Shown: piece after piece, positions 1 through 8,254 of the stretch
How the letters are laid out: each line of letters opens with the position of its first letter
How positions within the stretch are numbered: the first letter of the stretch is position 1
Assembly: GCA_964352025.1 (NCBI GenBank)
Contig: CAYGPZ010000012.1
Location: forward strand, 1-64,000
Direction: 5' to 3'
DNA from: Hirschia sp964352025
GTDB lineage: Bacteria > Pseudomonadota > Alphaproteobacteria > Caulobacterales > Hyphomonadaceae
Length of the DNA: 64,000 nucleotides
The notes under the pieces: generated by a model
Databases searched by the model: none
Seen by the model: the letters and a program-made list of their open reading frames with translations, nothing else
Told to the model about the DNA's origin: nothing
Position numbers and translations under genes: made by a program

Positions 1-64
1 ACCTGTTTCACCACTTATTTCAAGGTCGTTGAACGTCCGTTTCTGGCGATTTCCAGCCTAATTC

Positions 65-1390
65 CTAGCTTATGACTTCCTCATTCATCGCCAGCACTGC
101 GCCTGCGAGGTAGAGGGAGCCGCATATGTAGACTGTATCCGGCTTCATTTTGGCAATTTCCTGCACTGCGTCATTCAATGAGTTGCATGCAATTGCAGGA
201 ACTTTATTTGCTTTAGACGTTTCGACCAACGCGTCCAGATCTGCGCTTGCCCCCCCTTCTTGCCCGGCATCTTCCGGCAAAGGTATCATCACAAACTGGG
301 AAGCAAATGGCGCAATAGATGAGATGATTTTCTCAAAGTCTTTATTGCTCTGCATTGCCATGAGGATAACTGGTTTCTCGTCACCCTTTTTCAAATCACT
401 CTTTATGGATTGCGCTAGCATTTGCGCAGCAGCCGGATTGTGCGCACCATCGACAATGACACGCGTACCTAATGCACGTGTTATAGGGCCTGACTGAAGT
501 GCCTGCATGCGCGCTGGCCAGATAGCTTCTCTCAAACCTATTGAAATTGTTTCAGCATTGACAAGTGGCAAGCCAAGTACGCGCATAACAGCACAAGCAG
601 CACCCGCATTCATGCGTTGATGCGGCCCTGCGAGCCCAAGCCAGGGCGTTTTGATCTGGCCATTTTCATCTTGAAATACAAAGGACTGTTCTTCCATCCA
701 GTCTTTCCAGTCGCGCCCCGCAAGCGATACATTTGCACGCTTATCATTCGCAGCTTCCAGCAACGCGTTCACCGCTTTATTCTCGGTCTGCTCAGCTATT
801 ATGACTGGCACATCTGGGCGCATAATACCCGCTTTGGTTCTCGCGATAGATGGTATGTCCGATACGCCAAACAGCTTTTCATGATCACGACCAATATTGG
901 TAATAACGCAAGCATTTGGGCGTGCCATGACATTGGTTGAGTCTAATTCACCACCCGCACCTGTCTCGATGATACACAGGTCAGCTTCAATCTGGCTAAA
1001 TAATAGATAGGCCGACGCCGTTAAAGCCTCAAAATATGTGAGATCAATTCCCGTATCTTCAACACGCTCAAGAGCTGTAATTAATTCATCATCGGTAACA
1101 AGACGCCCAGCGATACGGATGCGCTCATTAACACGAATGAGATGGGGCGATGTGAACACATGGACAGCTAAACCAGACGCTTCGCCAATTGCACGCAAGA
1201 ATGCTGCAACCGAGCCTTTGCCATTTGTTCCCGCAATATGAATTGTCGTTGGAAGTTTGTTTTGGGGGTCACCCAATATCGCGAGCGCTTGTTTAATCCG
1301 ATCTAATCCAAACCGAATATCAACGCGCCCTCGCGGATCCGTAAACGCTGCCAAAGCTGCGTTTAACGCGTTATTCTCACTTAAGCCCAA
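65..1390 (-). CDS. folC: Bifunctional folylpolyglutamate synthase / dihydrofolate synthase
   Basis: Adds glutamate to dihydropteroate and to reduced folates in the cytoplasm. The 441-residue length is normal for FolC. The ATP-binding P-loop GTNGKGS is at residues 54-60, followed by the SPHL motif at 81-84, and the VDGAHNPAA motif of the C-terminal domain is near residue 315, so both Mur-ligase-like domains are present. The start is TTG, three bases after the accD stop; no in-frame ATG lies near the N-terminus. It is the last gene of a minus-strand trpF-trpB-cutA-trpA-accD-folC block, an order that apart from cutA is common in alphaproteobacteria. Nothing is odd apart from the start codon. The family is certain; the exact start is less so. 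Confidence 0.95.
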   Translation of the reverse strand: MGLSENNALNAALAAFTDPRGRVDIRFGLDRIKQALAILGDPQNKLPTTIHIAGTNGKGSVAAFLRAIGEASGLAVHVFTSPHLIRVNERIRIAGRLVTDDELITALERVEDTGIDLTYFEALTASAYLLFSQIEADLCIIETGAGGELDSTNVMARPNACVITNIGRDHEKLFGVSDIPSIARTKAGIMRPDVPVIIAEQTENKAVNALLEAANDKRANVSLAGRDWKDWMEEQSFVFQDENGQIKTPWLGLAGPHQRMNAGAACAVMRVLGLPLVNAETISIGLREAIWPARMQALQSGPITRALGTRVIVDGAHNPAAAQMLAQSIKSDLKKGDEKPVILMAMQSNKDFEKIISSIAPFASQFVMIPLPEDAGQEGGASADLDALVETSKANKVPAIACNSLNDAVQEIAKMKPDTVYICGSLYLAGAVLAMNEEVIS

Positions 1391-1393
1391 AGC

Positions 1394-2398
1394 TTAAACT
1401 TCGCTCTTAGGTTTTGCCTTGCTGCGAGATTTCTTTTTCGTTGCTTCTTGAGCTTCTGCTTCTTCTATTGGCTCTTCGACAACATCAACAGCTGGAGGCT
1501 CAGCTTCAATGTCAGTTTCGGCTTCAACTTCTTCAGCGGCTTCAACAACAACCGGCTCTCCACCCATCAACAAAGACAAGACCTGACCAAGTTTCTTTGG
1601 AAGCTCGCGACGGTCAACAACCATGTCGACCATTCCGCGCTCACGTAAGAATTCAGCGCGTTGGAAACCTTCAGGCAGTTTCTCGCGAATTGTCTGCTCG
1701 ATCACACGCGCACCCGCAAAAGCAACCATAGCTTCAGGTTCAGCGATGTGAATATCACCAATCATGGCGTAGGAAGCTGCAACACCACCTGTTGTTGGGT
1801 CCGTCAGCACGACAATGTAAGGCAGTCCGGCGTCACGTAATTCTGTTATGGCAACAGTGGTACGTGGCATCTGCATGAGAGACAAAGCCCCTTCCTGCAT
1901 ACGCGCACCACCAGATGCTGTACAGATAATCAACGCGGATTTGGTCTCCAGCGCTTTTTCAGCAGCTGTGATAAATGCTTCACCCGCGGCCATACCAAGC
2001 GATCCACCCATAAAGGCGAAATCCTGAACGATAACAACAGCGTTCTGACCACCAATTGTACCCGCAGCCGCAGCCATACAATCTTCACGACCTGTTTTAG
2101 AACGCGACGCTTTCAGGCGATCCACATATTTCTTATCGTCTTTGAACTTTAAAGGGTCTTTCACCACTTCTGGAAGTTCTAATTCTGTATAGCTTGATTC
2201 ATCAAACATGCTTTTGAAACGCAGGTCAGGACCGACGCGCAAATGCGCACCAGCTGGCGTTACATATAATGATGCTTCCAAGTCTTCTTTATAGACAAGG
2301 TCTCCAGATTTTGGACATTTGATCCAAAGATTATCCGGCGTATCTTTTTTACCGAACACATTCTTCAGGCCCGGTGGCAGATTTGTCAGCCAGCTCAT
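1394..2398 (-). CDS. accD: Acetyl-CoA carboxylase carboxyltransferase subunit beta
   Basis: Beta half of the carboxyltransferase that moves CO2 from carboxybiotin to acetyl-CoA. I place the start at the ATG at 2398 (334 residues, beginning MSWLTNLPPG), which has AGGGAG seven bases upstream and matches the usual AccD N-terminus; a longer reading from a TTG at 2443 would overlap trpA. The usual N-terminal zinc ribbon is degenerate: of the four cysteines only C28 remains, the others being S31, T47 and G50. The crotonase-like core (GGQNAVVIVQDF, TASGGARMQEG) is intact. The last ~55 residues are a Glu-rich then Lys-rich tail. It sits 31 bp after trpA and 3 bp before folC. Confidence 0.95.
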   Translation of the reverse strand: MSWLTNLPPGLKNVFGKKDTPDNLWIKCPKSGDLVYKEDLEASLYVTPAGAHLRVGPDLRFKSMFDESSYTELELPEVVKDPLKFKDDKKYVDRLKASRSKTGREDCMAAAAGTIGGQNAVVIVQDFAFMGGSLGMAAGEAFITAAEKALETKSALIICTASGGARMQEGALSLMQMPRTTVAITELRDAGLPYIVVLTDPTTGGVAASYAMIGDIHIAEPEAMVAFAGARVIEQTIREKLPEGFQRAEFLRERGMVDMVVDRRELPKKLGQVLSLLMGGEPVVVEAAEEVEAETDIEAEPPAVDVVEEPIEEAEAQEATKKKSRSKAKPKSEV

Positions 2399-2429
2399 CT
2401 GGTCACTCCCTGTACTCTTCTCAAACTCA

Positions 2430-3254
2430 TCATGATCGCCCAACAGAAATAGCGTCCGCCAGACTTTTCACAAGTGCACCCATGCGTTTAGGGGCATCTT
2501 TAGGCGTTCCAGCCTCAATAGCTAGACGTACTTCTTCTACAATTGCGGACCCGACGACAACCCCATTCGCCAATCGCGAGAATTCTGCAGCTTGTTCGGG
2601 TGTTTTCACCCCAAATCCGACAGCCACAGGCAATCCAGACGCATTTTTCGCGCGATCCACACCTTCTTTAATATCCGTTTGTGCACCTGCACCTGCACCA
2701 GTGATTCCTGCGACAGACACGTAATAAACAAACCCAGACGATCCTTCCGCCACGACCTTCATACGCTCATCAGTCGTCGTTGGTGTTGCAAGACGGATCA
2801 CCGCTAATTCTACATTTGCAAGTTCTGTGCGAAGTTCAGCATCTTCTTCCGGCGGCAAATCAACCGTAATCACGCCATCTACGCCAGCATCAGCAGCAGC
2901 CTTGGCAAATGCCGTATATCCCATTTTATGGATCGGGTTTGCATAGCCCATAATGATAATAGGCGTGTCTTGATTAGTTTCACGAAAACGTTTTGCGACA
3001 CCGAGCACATCAGCCAGTTTCGTTCCGGCTTTTAATGAACGCTGGGCAGCTTTTTGAATAGCAGGACCATCCGCCATTGGATCTGTAAATGGTGCACCAA
3101 GTTCAACAATATCAGCACCATTTTCCGCAAGTGCCTGCAACGCCTCAAATGATGTTTCAAGGTCTGGATCACCGCACATCATATACGCCACAAAAGCTGC
3201 ACGGTTCTGAGAGTCAGCTTTTTCAAAAGCTGCTGAAATTCTTGAAATAGGCAT
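2430..3254 (-). CDS. trpA: Tryptophan synthase alpha chain
   Basis: Cleaves indole-3-glycerol phosphate to indole and glyceraldehyde 3-phosphate, channelling indole to TrpB. The 274-residue protein has the two catalytic acids of the family: E51 in DIVELGAPFTDP and D62 in MADGPAIQK. The phosphate-binding loop appears near the C-terminus (AVGFGVKTPEQ, GVVVGSAIV). ATG start at 3254. cutA lies directly upstream (3 bp gap), so trpA is separated from trpB by that gene rather than adjoining it as usual; accD follows. Length and motifs are ordinary. Confidence 0.97.
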   Translation of the reverse strand: MPISRISAAFEKADSQNRAAFVAYMMCGDPDLETSFEALQALAENGADIVELGAPFTDPMADGPAIQKAAQRSLKAGTKLADVLGVAKRFRETNQDTPIIIMGYANPIHKMGYTAFAKAAADAGVDGVITVDLPPEEDAELRTELANVELAVIRLATPTTTDERMKVVAEGSSGFVYYVSVAGITGAGAGAQTDIKEGVDRAKNASGLPVAVGFGVKTPEQAAEFSRLANGVVVGSAIVEEVRLAIEAGTPKDAPKRMGALVKSLADAISVGRS

Positions 3255-3257
3255 GGA

Positions 3258-3578
3258 TTACGACTTCGTGTTTGTAGTTAGCCACTCTGCATAACGTGCA
3301 TTTGCTTCAATGCAAGGTATAGCTAGAATTGCAGGAACGTCATGCGGATGGAGATCTATGATTTGAGCTTCGATTTTTTTGAAGTTTTCAGCCGGAGCTT
3401 TCACCCAAAGAACCCATTCTTCTTCGCGCTCCAACTCACCTTCCCACATATAAACGGCGTCAACAGGCCCATCAATATTTATGCAGGCTGCTAGCTTTTT
3501 GAGAATTAGCGTCTCGCCAATTGCCGCCGCACATTTATCGTCAGGACAGTTCACGCGAATAAGAAGGATATCGGTCAT
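3258..3578 (-). CDS. cutA: CutA-family protein (divalent-cation tolerance type)
   Basis: Small (106 residues) trimeric PII-like-fold protein of the CutA1 family. Supporting motifs are LIRVNCPDDKCAAAIGETL at the N-terminus, CINIDGPVDAVYMWEGELE in the middle and the C-terminal HPHDVPAILAIP. The family has been linked to copper and other divalent-metal tolerance, but its biochemical role is unsettled. The ATG overlaps the trpB stop by one base (TAATG), so translation is probably coupled to trpB, and trpA follows after 3 bp. Its position inside the trpB-trpA pair is the unusual feature. No regulatory site of its own is visible. Confidence 0.92.
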   Translation of the reverse strand: MTDILLIRVNCPDDKCAAAIGETLILKKLAACINIDGPVDAVYMWEGELEREEEWVLWVKAPAENFKKIEAQIIDLHPHDVPAILAIPCIEANARYAEWLTTNTKS

Positions 3579-4792
3579 TAATCAATATCGATCCCAAGAT
3601 GGCCCGCTACTGAGAATACGTCTTTATCGCCGCGACCACATAGGTTCATGATGATTAGGCCGTCTTTGCCAAGCTCTTTTGCGACATCCCCGACTCGTGC
3701 GATCGCATGTGCAGGCTCTAGAGCTGGAATAATACCCTCTAGTTTTGTACATAACTGGAAGGCCTCAAGCGCTTCTTTATCTGTACACGTCAGATATTGC
3801 GCGCGTCCGGTTTCTTTCAAGAATGAATGCTCTGGACCAATGCCCGGATAATCCAGCCCCGCAGAGATAGAGTGCGCATCGATAATCTGCCCATCATCAT
3901 CTTGCAGCAGATATGTACGGTTTCCATGAAGAATACCTGGCTCACCACCATTTAGCGCTGCAGCGTGCTCTCCGGTTTCAACACCATGACCAGACGCTTC
4001 TACACCGATCAATTTCACGTCTTCATCTTCAAGGAATGGGTGGAAAAGCCCAATCGCATTAGAGCCTCCACCGATACACGCCATCACGGCGTCAGGCAGA
4101 CGACCTTCACGTTCGAGAATTTGCGCTTTCGCTTCGCGTCCAATGACAGATTGAAAGTCTCTCACCAATTCAGGATATGGGTGTGGTCCAGCTGCTGTAC
4201 CTATACAGTAAAAAGTATCATGAACATTGGTTACCCAATCGCGAAGCGCTTCATTCATTGCATCTTTCAGCGTTCCAGTCCCTGATGAGACCGGAACAAT
4301 CTCTGCGCCTAGCAATTTCATACGGAAAACGTTTGGCTTTTGACGCTCAACATCTGTTGCGCCCATAAAGACAGTACACGGCAAACCAAAGCGCGCACAT
4401 ATAGTGGCAGTCGCCACACCGTGTTGCCCCGCCCCTGTTTCAGCGATGATACGTGTTTTGCCCATACGTTTCGCGAGCAAAACCTGTCCCAGACAGTTAT
4501 TCACTTTGTGAGAACCGGTGTGATTTAGCTCATCGCGTTTGAAGTAGATTTTCGCAGCATCGAAATGCTCTGTCAGACGTTCTGCAAAATACATGGCCGA
4601 TGGACGGCCAACATAGTCTTGCATCAAGCCACGGTATAGTTTTTCAAACTCGGGGTCTGCTTTGGCGGCTTTATATTCTTTTTCGAGTTCAAGAATAAGC
4701 GGCATCAAAGTTTCGGCAACATAACGTCCACCAAATTCTCCAAAGCGTCCGCTTTCGTCAGGCCATTTATCCCAAGTATTACGCGTGTCCAT
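3578..4792 (-). CDS. trpB: Tryptophan synthase beta chain
   Basis: PLP enzyme that condenses indole with serine to tryptophan. 404 residues, the standard TrpB1 length. The PLP lysine is K96 in ELNHTGSHKVNN; the glycine-rich phosphate loop GGGSNAIG and the monovalent-cation/PLP region near the C-terminus (NLCGRGDKD) are present. ATG start at 4792. It is separated from trpF upstream by 124 bp in which I see no clear promoter or terminator, and it overlaps cutA by one base downstream. Expected to act as an alpha2-beta2 complex with TrpA encoded two genes on. Confidence 0.98.
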   Translation of the reverse strand: MDTRNTWDKWPDESGRFGEFGGRYVAETLMPLILELEKEYKAAKADPEFEKLYRGLMQDYVGRPSAMYFAERLTEHFDAAKIYFKRDELNHTGSHKVNNCLGQVLLAKRMGKTRIIAETGAGQHGVATATICARFGLPCTVFMGATDVERQKPNVFRMKLLGAEIVPVSSGTGTLKDAMNEALRDWVTNVHDTFYCIGTAAGPHPYPELVRDFQSVIGREAKAQILEREGRLPDAVMACIGGGSNAIGLFHPFLEDEDVKLIGVEASGHGVETGEHAAALNGGEPGILHGNRTYLLQDDDGQIIDAHSISAGLDYPGIGPEHSFLKETGRAQYLTCTDKEALEAFQLCTKLEGIIPALEPAHAIARVGDVAKELGKDGLIIMNLCGRGDKDVFSVAGHLGIDID

Positions 4793-4916
4793 GACGAAAC
4801 ATCCCTCTAAATCAATTCAGTTATTCAAATAGCGTGAACACAATTAAAGTGCCACGCTTTATACGCATCAAATCTGTAAAAGTTTTAATTGCTTGCAAAT
4901 GTAATCAAAAACTTCG

Positions 4917-5597
4917 TTAAACGGACAATGCCGCATCAACGAAGGATTTTATCAGTTCGGGGTCTTTTACGCCGTAAGCGCTCTCAACACCAGAGGAGAC
5001 ATCAACCATTTGCGCACCAGATTGCTCAATTGCCTGCTTTACGTTGTCGGTATTCAATCCACCAGCCAAGAACCAAGGTACGGGTGCGTCGAAACCTTGC
5101 ATGATATCCCAATTAAAACTGGTACCATTCCCACCGGGCAATTTATCATCTGCTTTTGGTTTTGCATCGAACAATACATAATCATATTGCGCCATAGTTT
5201 CAGCATCTGGCAGATCTGTTTTTTCGGCAATCGAGTAAGCACGCATAAACTTCATATCAGGACGAATATTGCGGACTTCTGCCATCATCTCTGATGACAA
5301 ATCACCATGCACTTGCAAGCCTTTAACACTTGGAACTTTACGCGCTAACTCAAGCAATAATTCCAGTGATGGCTTGGCCAGAACGGCCCAAGTCATCGCC
5401 CTATTTCCCGCGTAACTTGTAAGTTTATCTAATAAATTCAACTCAAGATGGCGTGGACTTTTTGGGAAATGCACAAACCCTAAATGTTTTGCTCCCGCCG
5501 CAAGAGCAATATCAATCATTGCGTCTTGTTTCAGTCCACAAATCTTAACTGTTTTCATGGGGTTAAGTGCTTTCGAAAGTTGTTCTGCATAAGACAT
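4917..5597 (-). CDS. trpF: Phosphoribosylanthranilate isomerase
   Basis: Amadori isomerase of tryptophan synthesis (PRA to CdRP), a single-domain TIM barrel. The catalytic cysteine is C20 in VKICGLKQD and the catalytic aspartate lies in DYVLFDAKPK; the C-terminal phosphate-binding segment reads LAGGLNTDN and DVSSGVES. I keep the ATG at 5597 (226 residues), preceded by TAAGGTAAT; an internal ATG at 5558 gives the more usual N-terminus (MKTVKICGLK) but has no ribosome binding site, so the start is open. The upstream leader contains a promoter-like sequence and a terminator-like hairpin, described separately. Confidence 0.96.
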   Translation of the reverse strand: MSYAEQLSKALNPMKTVKICGLKQDAMIDIALAAGAKHLGFVHFPKSPRHLELNLLDKLTSYAGNRAMTWAVLAKPSLELLLELARKVPSVKGLQVHGDLSSEMMAEVRNIRPDMKFMRAYSIAEKTDLPDAETMAQYDYVLFDAKPKADDKLPGGNGTSFNWDIMQGFDAPVPWFLAGGLNTDNVKQAIEQSGAQMVDVSSGVESAYGVKDPELIKSFVDAALSV

Positions 5598-5627
5598 ATT
5601 ACCTTACACCAAGAAAAACTTAGAGTT

Positions 5628-5658
5628 AAACACAAGAAAGGCGACCATATAGGCCGCC
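5628..5658 (-). terminator. Terminator-like hairpin in the trpF leader (possible attenuator)
   Basis: Read on the minus strand: GGCGGCC (5658-5652), loop TATAT, GGTCGCC (5646-5640), then TTTCTTGTGTTT. The stem is seven pairs with one G-U, followed by a U-rich run, the layout of an intrinsic terminator. It ends about 30 bases before the trpF ATG. An outer 8-base pairing, TAGAGTTA (5683-5676) with TAACTCTA (5628-5621), would enclose it. It could terminate an upstream transcript (the decayed esterase) or act as an attenuator for trpF; the sequence does not decide. Confidence 0.6.
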
Positions 5659-5693
5659 CTTCTGTAATCTACTTATAACTCTACATGGACAGT

Positions 5694-5722
5694 TATATAG
5701 ACGAGCATTTATATTGAATCAA
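5694..5722 (-). promoter_or_regulatory. Candidate sigma-70 promoter for trpF operon
   Basis: On the minus strand TTGATT (5722-5717) is followed after 17 bases by TATATA (5699-5694). Initiation would fall near 5687, giving a leader of about 90 bases that contains the terminator-like hairpin before trpF. Prediction from consensus similarity only. Confidence 0.5.
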
Positions 5723-5855
5723 GTCTTAGTTTTATTCATATACAGCTTTTAATCTTCAGTATGTGCAAATACAGACTTTCAATAATTCAATTATTCTTCA
5801 TTTCTACACTGACATTATATTTCGCATTATTGGGCAAATTTCGCCTGATGAACAA

Positions 5856-6125
5856 CTATTCAGATAGTTGAAATTGCTGAAAAAATTTCCACATCTCTGC
5901 CTTTGCATCAACATCCTGGCTCGTCTCACCATGAGGCAGGAATGGATCTCCTCCGGCCCAAGTGTGACCACCATTCTCAATATAGATATACTCTACAGCA
6001 ACGTTATCGGCACAATCACCGTAAACATGGCGGGTCGATTTTGTATTATCATCATGCGTGTCAGCAATTTGAGTAGAATCAACAGCTTCATGATCTGATC
6101 GAAATTTGTTCGATAAACAATAAAT
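5856..6125 (-). pseudogene. 3' remnant of an LpqC/PHB-depolymerase-like esterase gene
   Basis: The minus strand reads open from about 6125 to a TAG at 5858-5856 with no usable start codon. Its last ~60 residues closely match the C-terminus of the intact esterase encoded at 6754-7779: the remnant has AVEYIYIENGGHTWAGG against TVEYFFVQNGGHTWPGN, then GETSQD against GHTSQD, and AEMWKFFQQF against EELWAFFKQH. The nucleophile-elbow half of the gene is missing; upstream of the open stretch there is a stop and then the mscL terminator. I read this as the decayed 3' end of a paralogue, with mscL now between the two copies. The catalytic His segment (GGHTW) survives but the Ser is gone, so it cannot be an active hydrolase. 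Confidence 0.75.
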
Positions 6126-6146
6126 TTATTTTTACCATCACCCCGC

Positions 6147-6188
6147 AAAATAAAAGGCGCGGACCTTTCGATCCACGCCTTTCTTTTT
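6147..6188. terminator. Bidirectional intrinsic terminator after mscL
   Basis: GGCGCGGA (6156-6163) pairs with TCCACGCC (6172-6179), one G-U pair, around an eight-base loop. On the minus strand the stem is followed by TTTTATTTT and on the plus strand by TTTCTTTTT, so it can work in both directions. It lies 20-60 bp beyond the mscL stop codon. Confidence 0.8.
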
Positions 6189-6207
6189 CGATATTCTCTA
6201 TTCAGAC

Positions 6208-6615
6208 TTACTTGTTTGAAAGCAAATCCCGAATTTCAGTCAGAAGAACTTCTTGTGCTGGTGGCGCTTCTGGCTCAGCAGCTGCCTCTTCTTCTTTCTT
6301 CTTAGCTTCGTTCATAGCCTTGATGACAAGGAAAACCACAAGCGCGACAGTTACGAATGAAATAATATTATTGATCAACAGACCGTAATTAGAAACGACG
6401 GCTTCTGTGCCCGCTTCTACATCTGCGTCTTTCCACGTAAACCCAAGTTCCGCGAAATCAACACCACCCAATAGCAAACCGATTGGCGGCATAATCACGT
6501 CAGATACGAGTGACTTCACAACAGTCGCAAATGCGCCGCCCATAATGAAGCCAACAGCCATATCGACCAAATTGCCCTTCATCGCGAATTCTTTAAATTC
6601 AGAAATCATGCCCAT
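6208..6615 (-). CDS. mscL: Large-conductance mechanosensitive channel MscL
   Basis: Homopentameric inner-membrane channel that opens under membrane tension and vents solutes on osmotic downshock. 135 residues, normal length. The N-terminal amphipathic helix (SEFKEFAMKGNLVDMAVGF) leads into TM1 (about residues 15-45, with the glycine/alanine-rich pore face VGFIMGGAFATVV), then the periplasmic loop, TM2 (about 85-103, ISFVTVALVVFLVIKAMN) and a charged C-terminal helix ending TEIRDLLSNK. ATG at 6615 with GAGGGG eight bases upstream; ATG at 6609 is an alternative. Monocistronic, closed by a strong terminator. Confidence 0.97.
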   Translation of the reverse strand: MGMISEFKEFAMKGNLVDMAVGFIMGGAFATVVKSLVSDVIMPPIGLLLGGVDFAELGFTWKDADVEAGTEAVVSNYGLLINNIISFVTVALVVFLVIKAMNEAKKKEEEAAAEPEAPPAQEVLLTEIRDLLSNK

Positions 6616-6753
6616 AACAAATACCCCTCAAATCAAGATTCTAGCCCCAGCGCCCGAATCATTAGAAGCGTTCTAAACTACACAGTTTGATATGCATCGC
6701 AATACTTCTCCACAGAGCCGACAGCTAGCCTGCTCCCGCTACGTCAATACAAT

Positions 6754-7779
6754 CTAGTTTTCTTGACGTTTGTGCTGCTTGAAAAAGGCCCACAATTCCT
6801 CGGTCGCTTTAAAATCCTGAGACGTATGCCCCAATCTTTCATTCGGCGTATTCCCAGGCCATGTATGACCGCCATTCTGTACAAAAAAGTACTCTACAGT
6901 CGCACCCTTACTACAGTCTACATAAGCGGTATGAATTGTCGTGGTTTGGTCAGCCTGATCAACATCCTCTAATTCTCGAATTGTAGGATCTTTTGAGCAA
7001 CCATAAGTGTTGATAAAAACATCAAGCGTCTCTTGGACAGGACGCAGGTTAGACGCTCTACCCTCTTTAGGTGGCAACTCGTCTTTCTCACCATGAATAA
7101 ATGCAATCGGTGTGACCTGCTCCGGTACACAATCAGTATGCGCAGTCGACCCCACCCCAGCGACAGACGCCATTGCAGCAAAAGTATCGCCCGCTTCACA
7201 AGCTAGACGCGACACCATCATGCCTCCGTTTGAGAAACCTGCAACGTAAGTTCGTTTAGGGTCAGTGTCATAATCTTCAACTATTGAAGCCACGACGTGC
7301 TTTAAAAAGCTAACATCATCGACACCGGTTTCCATATTCAAAGCATTCCAGTGAGTTAGCGATTTTTCGCGCCACAAGACTTCAGACCCTTGCGGATAAA
7401 CGACGACGAAGTTTTCTTTATCTCCAACATCACCCCAGCGCTGAGCCTTCATGGTTTCATGGCTTGTACCCGGACGGCCATGAAGCGACATAACAAGAGC
7501 CGCCTCACCATTGGCAACATAGTTTGGAGGGAAATGCACGATGTAGCTTCTCTCTAGCCCATCGTGAACAATAGTATGTTCTACATTACCATTTGCGTCC
7601 GTCCCGCTTGCCGGAACTTTGACTGACTGGGTTTGATCCATTTCAGCTTTTTCAGCATCAGTAGAAACCGATTCCGAACGAGGTTTATCAGCAGAATCAG
7701 GTTCAACAGCACATCCCGCAAAGAGAAAGCTGCTCAAACAAATTAGGCACACTATTGAATTGGAAAATTGTCTAGGCAT
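6754..7779 (-). CDS. Lipoprotein esterase, LpqC / PHB-depolymerase family
   Basis: 341 residues. A lipoprotein signal ends in LFAGC with C23 as the lipidated cysteine, followed by an Asp/Glu/Ser-rich linker to about residue 65. The alpha/beta-hydrolase domain shows the oxyanion region SLHGRPGTSHE (98-108), the nucleophile elbow GFSNGGM with S183, an acid candidate around D233 and the catalytic His in NGGHTWPG (H305). This is the arrangement of the LpqC/feruloyl-esterase/polyhydroxybutyrate-depolymerase family; the true substrate cannot be told from sequence. The location would be envelope-anchored. ATG at 7779 preceded by GGAGG. A decayed paralogue lies at 5856-6125. Confidence 0.85.
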   Translation of the reverse strand: MPRQFSNSIVCLICLSSFLFAGCAVEPDSADKPRSESVSTDAEKAEMDQTQSVKVPASGTDANGNVEHTIVHDGLERSYIVHFPPNYVANGEAALVMSLHGRPGTSHETMKAQRWGDVGDKENFVVVYPQGSEVLWREKSLTHWNALNMETGVDDVSFLKHVVASIVEDYDTDPKRTYVAGFSNGGMMVSRLACEAGDTFAAMASVAGVGSTAHTDCVPEQVTPIAFIHGEKDELPPKEGRASNLRPVQETLDVFINTYGCSKDPTIRELEDVDQADQTTTIHTAYVDCSKGATVEYFFVQNGGHTWPGNTPNERLGHTSQDFKATEELWAFFKQHKRQEN

Positions 7780-7845
7780 AAAACCTCCAGAATACGATGG
7801 AGGCTTAAGATCACACCAAATTGCTAATAAAGCAATCTTGAGTTT

Positions 7846-8145
7846 CTACCTATCTTCAGGATCTTCGCCGTTATTTAGGCGCGCCCTTAATTCTTTACCG
7901 GCTTTGAAAAACGGTACAAATTTCTGATCAACACTTACTGATTCACCAGTGCGTGGGTTACGGCCTGTTCGCGCGTCACGCTGACGAACTGAAAAAGCAC
8001 CAAAACCACGAAGTTCAACGCGGTCTCCTGCCTCTAGGGCCCCTGCGATCTCATCAAGAATAACATCAACAATACGCTCTATTTCACGAGGGCGTATTTC
8101 TGGGTGTTCTTCGGATAGTCGCAATATGAGTTCTGAACGTAGCAT
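7846..8145 (-). CDS. ihfB: Integration host factor subunit beta
   Basis: DNA-bending nucleoid protein of the HU/IHF family; pairs with IhfA. From the ATG at 8145 it is 99 residues, beginning MLRSELILRLSEEHP as beta subunits do. The DNA-intercalating arm is visible as GRNPRTGESVSV, preceded by RGFGAFSVR. A TTG at 8181 would add 12 residues that have no family counterpart, so I prefer the ATG although its ribosome binding site is weak. It lies downstream of rpsA on the same strand, the conserved rpsA-ihfB order, with about 110 bp between them. Confidence 0.95.
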   Translation of the reverse strand: MLRSELILRLSEEHPEIRPREIERIVDVILDEIAGALEAGDRVELRGFGAFSVRQRDARTGRNPRTGESVSVDQKFVPFFKAGKELRARLNNGEDPEDR

Positions 8146-8254
8146 GACCGTGAGTTGAAATGAAAAAGGCCCAAAAAGCAAGTACTTCTCGGGCCCAAAT
8201 CGTTAATTTTTTATCGGAATCAAGTTTCCGATCGTATTTTTCTAGGGGCTAACC

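Noticed and set aside
5629..5676. Trp-rich leader peptide for trpF
   Set aside because: The only short ATG frame in the leader (14 codons) contains no tryptophan codon, so classical attenuation is not supported.
5868..6098. Plus-strand open frame of 76 codons beside mscL
   Set aside because: It is the antisense of the esterase remnant, whose minus-strand reading has clear homology to the intact gene.
8216..8245. ATCGGAA/TTCCGAT hairpin between rpsA and ihfB
   Set aside because: On the minus strand, where the genes lie, it is followed by A, not T; not a terminator.
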